A stretch of DNA of 24,858 nucleotides from Clostridia bacterium (GTDB lineage Bacteria > Bacillota_A > Clostridia > Christensenellales > Aristaeellaceae): positions 1 to 24,858 of the forward strand of contig JAFUDW010000191.1 in NCBI GenBank assembly GCA_017464225.1. Direction: 5' to 3'. Below the pieces are notes generated by a model. The model saw only the letters and a list, made by a program, of their open reading frames with translations, was not told where the DNA came from and made no database searches. Below, piece after piece: positions 22,352 through 24,858 of this stretch. Each line of letters opens with the position of its first letter. The stretch's first letter is position 1. The position numbers and the translations under genes were made by a program.

Positions 22352-22393
22352 AAGGGGCGGCGCCCGTTAACGTTTCTCCTTCCCGCCATATCC

Positions 22394-23791
22394 TTATTTT
22401 CCCAGCATATATTGGAAAATTTGCCGGGCCAGGGGCGCGGCTACGCTGCCGCCGGTGCCGCTGTCGGCCACCACTATGCAGATCGCCACAGGCAGGGCTT
22501 CGCTTTCGGAAAAGCCCACGAACCAGGCGTTGTCGTTTTTCTGGGTGTCTATTTCGGCAGTGCCGGTTTTGGCGCAGATGGACAGCCCCGATACCTGGGC
22601 GCTGCGGCCCGTGCCTCCGGCCACCACGTCCCGCATATAGCTGCGGATGGTGCGGGCGGTCTGGGCAGGCAGCGCCGTGCGGTAAGGCACGGCTTCAAAG
22701 GCCGCCCGCTGAACGCCCGTGGGCGAAACGGCGGAGAGCAGCAGCCGAGGCTCCATCATTACCCCGTCGTTGGCTACGGCGGCGGCGATCATGCACATAT
22801 GCAACGGGCTCAGGCCCAGCTGATTCTGCCCCGCGCCCGTCCATGCCAGATCGGCTCCCAGCAGCTCCCGGTCGGAGGCGGCATAGGAGGAGTTTTCCAC
22901 CACCAGATCGCGGAAGGTGAAATCATCCCCAATGCCGAAGGCCTCCGCCGTGCGGCGCAGGGTACGGTCGCCCATCTGGGAAGCCAGCGCGGCAAAGGTG
23001 CTGTTGCAGCTTTGGACAAAGGCCTGGCGCAGCGTCAGCTGCCCGTGCACCGTGCCGCCGTAATCCCGCACGGTGCGCTGGTGCTCGCCGAAGGAGAGCT
23101 CGCCTACGCATTCATAGGTCTGCTCCTCCGCACCGGGAATGTTCTGCAGCGCCGCCGCCAGCGTGACGATCTTGAAGGTACTGCCCGGAGCGCTGAGCCA
23201 GCGGGTGGCCCTGTTCAGCGACTGATTGATGCCCACATAAGCGGAGGAAGCAGGGTCAAAGGAGGGAAAGGAGTTCATGGCGTATATTTCGCCGGTTTTG
23301 TAATTCATTACCACCACGGCGCCGTTCTTGCCGTCGGGGAAAATATCGCCGATAAAGCGCTGCAGGCCGCTGTCGATGGTCAGCGTTACGTCGTCGCCGT
23401 GCAGCTTGCCCCGCATGGTCTGGGCAAAGCGCTCGGAATAACTCATGTTGGCGCCGTACAGGTAATCCGCCATAAAGGTTTCCACAGCGTTTTTTACCGT
23501 GCCCCGGGCGTTGCCCACCACGTGAGCCAGGGATTTGCGCTGGGCCTCGTCGCCGGGGTAGACGCGGGCGCCGGTCTCGGGATCGGAAGAGGCCAGCAGC
23601 ACGCCGGCCCGATCGTAAATGTTGCCCGCAATCACGGAGGATTTCATGCCGGTTTGGTAGGTATTGTATTCCGATGTGCGCCAGCGCGTGCCGTAGCGCA
23701 GCAGGCTGTAGCCGCCGTACAAGATGGGCAGCAGCAGCAGGATCGCCAGCAGCACGGCGCATACGCGGATGGCGCGTCTCAGCTGTTTCAT
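22394..23791 (-). CDS. Class B penicillin-binding protein (transpeptidase)
   Basis: The start at 23791 follows GGAGG on the - strand and overlaps the stop of the upstream FtsW/RodA gene by 4 bases. The 465-residue protein has one N-terminal membrane helix (about 8-27), a short linker domain (NIYDRAGVLLASSD, 57-70) and a transpeptidase domain from about 140. Active-site motifs are complete: STFK with nucleophile S204, SCN (261-263) and KTGTAE (408-413). At this length it is like the compact PbpA group of Actinobacteria and Clostridia rather than FtsI with a large N-terminal module. It crosslinks peptidoglycan outside the membrane with its partner glycosyltransferase. Beta-lactams would be expected to acylate S204. 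Confidence 0.93.
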   Translation of the reverse strand: MKQLRRAIRVCAVLLAILLLLPILYGGYSLLRYGTRWRTSEYNTYQTGMKSSVIAGNIYDRAGVLLASSDPETGARVYPGDEAQRKSLAHVVGNARGTVKNAVETFMADYLYGANMSYSERFAQTMRGKLHGDDVTLTIDSGLQRFIGDIFPDGKNGAVVVMNYKTGEIYAMNSFPSFDPASSAYVGINQSLNRATRWLSAPGSTFKIVTLAAALQNIPGAEEQTYECVGELSFGEHQRTVRDYGGTVHGQLTLRQAFVQSCNSTFAALASQMGDRTLRRTAEAFGIGDDFTFRDLVVENSSYAASDRELLGADLAWTGAGQNQLGLSPLHMCMIAAAVANDGVMMEPRLLLSAVSPTGVQRAAFEAVPYRTALPAQTARTIRSYMRDVVAGGTGRSAQVSGLSICAKTGTAEIDTQKNDNAWFVGFSESEALPVAICIVVADSGTGGSVAAPLARQIFQYMLGK

Positions 23792-24858
23792 GCCCTGTCC
23801 TCCCCGCCGCCCTCGGCCAGCTCCCTGTCCTCCCGGAGAATGCGCTCGTTGCGGCAGGCCACGCCCTGCACCGCGCCCATGACGCCCATGCAGGCCACCA
23901 GCGATGTGCCTCCATAGCTCATGAAGGGCACGGTGACGCCGGTCATGGGGATCATTTTGGTTACGCCGCCGATGATGATAAAGGTCTGCACGGCCAGCAG
24001 CGCCGCCGCGCCCAGAGCCAAAAGCGCGTGGAAGGCCGACGTGGAGCGCAGGGCGATATCGGCAGAGCGCAGCACGATCAGCGCGTATATGCACAGCACC
24101 AGCAGTGAAAATACCAGACCGAACTCGTTCATTACGGCGGAAAAGATGAAATCGCTGGCGTATTCCGGAATGGTGTTGGCGTTGCCCAGACCCAGCCCGG
24201 CGCCCCACCAGCCGCCGTTGGCCATGGCGATCAGCGCGTGAACCATTTGGTACCCGCCGCCCAGCTGGTCATAGGTGGCGAAGGGATCCAGCCAGTTTTT
24301 GATGCGGTTCTGCACGGTCAGAAAATAGGTGTCGCGGAACAGCGCGTACAGGATGCTCACCGCGCCTACGCCCGCGCCCAAAATGCCCAGGATCAAAAGC
24401 GCGCTGCTGGTGGCGGCATAGAGCATCACCAGCATGGTGCCGCCGTAAATGGCCGCCGTGCCCAGGTCGCGCTGGGCCACCAGAAAGACCAGCATGAGCC
24501 CGGTGAACAGCAGGGCGAGCAGCACCCGCCGCCGGGAAAGAAAATAGGCCAGAATGAAGATATAGATGATTTTGACGATCTCGCTGGGCTGCATGCGGAA
24601 GCTGCCGAACATCACCCAGGCCGTGGCTCCCAGCCCGGCGTTGGCGCCCCGGAAAATGAAGGGCAGGGCCAGCATGCCGCAGCAAAGGGCGATCATGGGC
24701 AGGATCAGCAGCCGCCAGTTTTTTACGGCGCGCACCGCCAGGGCGCAGCCCGTCATGGCGATGAGCCCGGCGCCGTAATTGAGGCATTGGCTGAGCCCCC
24801 GGGACGGGCTGAAACGGTACTGCATCAGCACGCCCAGGGCGCAGAGAAAGTTGATCAG
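23788..24858 (-). CDS. FtsW/RodA/SpoVE family peptidoglycan polymerase, 5' partial
   Basis: The frame stays open to the right edge and the residues before the first in-frame GTG (24831) continue a membrane helix, so the start lies beyond the window. At least 356 residues are seen, with about nine membrane segments. SEDS-family signatures include AWVMFGSFRMQPSEIVK, AQRDLGTA (the catalytic-Asp segment; most relatives read QPDLGTA, here Arg replaces Pro), GWWGAGLGLGNAN, ASDFIFSAVMNEFGL and VPFMSYGGTSL. SEDS proteins polymerise glycan strands from lipid II and work as a pair with a class B PBP. The 4-base overlap with the PBP gene fits that. Which role (elongation, division or sporulation) cannot be told from this fragment. 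Confidence 0.92.
   Translation of the reverse strand: MINFLCALGVLMQYRFSPSRGLSQCLNYGAGLIAMTGCALAVRAVKNWRLLILPMIALCCGMLALPFIFRGANAGLGATAWVMFGSFRMQPSEIVKIIYIFILAYFLSRRRVLLALLFTGLMLVFLVAQRDLGTAAIYGGTMLVMLYAATSSALLILGILGAGVGAVSILYALFRDTYFLTVQNRIKNWLDPFATYDQLGGGYQMVHALIAMANGGWWGAGLGLGNANTIPEYASDFIFSAVMNEFGLVFSLLVLCIYALIVLRSADIALRSTSAFHALLALGAAALLAVQTFIIIGGVTKMIPMTGVTVPFMSYGGTSLVACMGVMGAVQGVACRNERILREDRELAEGGGEDRA

Noticed and set aside
22412..23917. 501-codon + strand frame opposite the PBP gene
   Set aside because: The - strand carries complete STFK, SCN and KTG motifs; the + frame is a shadow.

Overview
The window is GC-rich and almost fully coding. Strong AGGAGG-type ribosome binding sites, LplB/YtcP-type sugar permeases, a PdaB-like polysaccharide deacetylase, a BspA-type leucine-rich repeat surface protein and a membrane-anchored XRE regulator point to a GC-rich member of the Bacillota, probably an anaerobic Clostridia-class bacterium of gut or similar habitat. 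Placement below class is a guess. No rRNA, tRNA, CRISPR array, insertion sequence or phage gene was seen.

Region 1 (1-14498, all + strand) is a tightly packed carbohydrate-catabolism operon whose start lies left of the window. In order it encodes: an ankyrin-repeat/GH43 fusion glycosidase (5' end missing), a Gfo/Idh/MocA oxidoreductase, an ABC solute-binding protein, a heparinase II/III-type polysaccharide lyase, a TIM-barrel isomerase/epimerase, two more Gfo/Idh/MocA oxidoreductases, two ABC permeases, a DlgD/YiaK-like diketogulonate reductase, a second TIM-barrel isomerase-like protein, and a PreA-like flavin/iron-sulfur protein. Most neighbours overlap or lie within 25 bases. The simplest reading is import of uronic-acid-containing oligosaccharides, cleavage inside the cell by the lyase and the GH43 enzyme, and oxidation, isomerisation and reduction of the released sugars. 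The multiple Gfo/Idh/MocA plus TIM-barrel pairs leave room for a 3-keto-glycoside (oxidation then elimination) route. The transporter ATPase is not encoded here.

Region 2 (14499-17990) holds a 406-base non-coding gap with a compact, highly structured inverted-repeat element between convergent genes. It is followed on the - strand by a 984-residue exported protein made of four copies of an unrecognised module of about 218 residues and a short C-terminal leucine-rich repeat.

Region 3 (18045-20598) has a - strand membrane-bound XRE regulator with a TTG start. It diverges from a two-gene + strand unit: an acyltransferase-like protein lacking the usual catalytic Asp, and a PAP2 phosphatase-family membrane protein. 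The divergent gap contains a promoter for each side and two operator-like repeats.

Region 4 (20763-24858) has a PdaB-like deacetylase and a tandem OB-fold, SSB-like protein on the + strand. These converge on a - strand peptidoglycan pair, a class B penicillin-binding protein and an FtsW/RodA/SpoVE polymerase (5' end cut by the right edge). Strong hairpin terminators separate the units.
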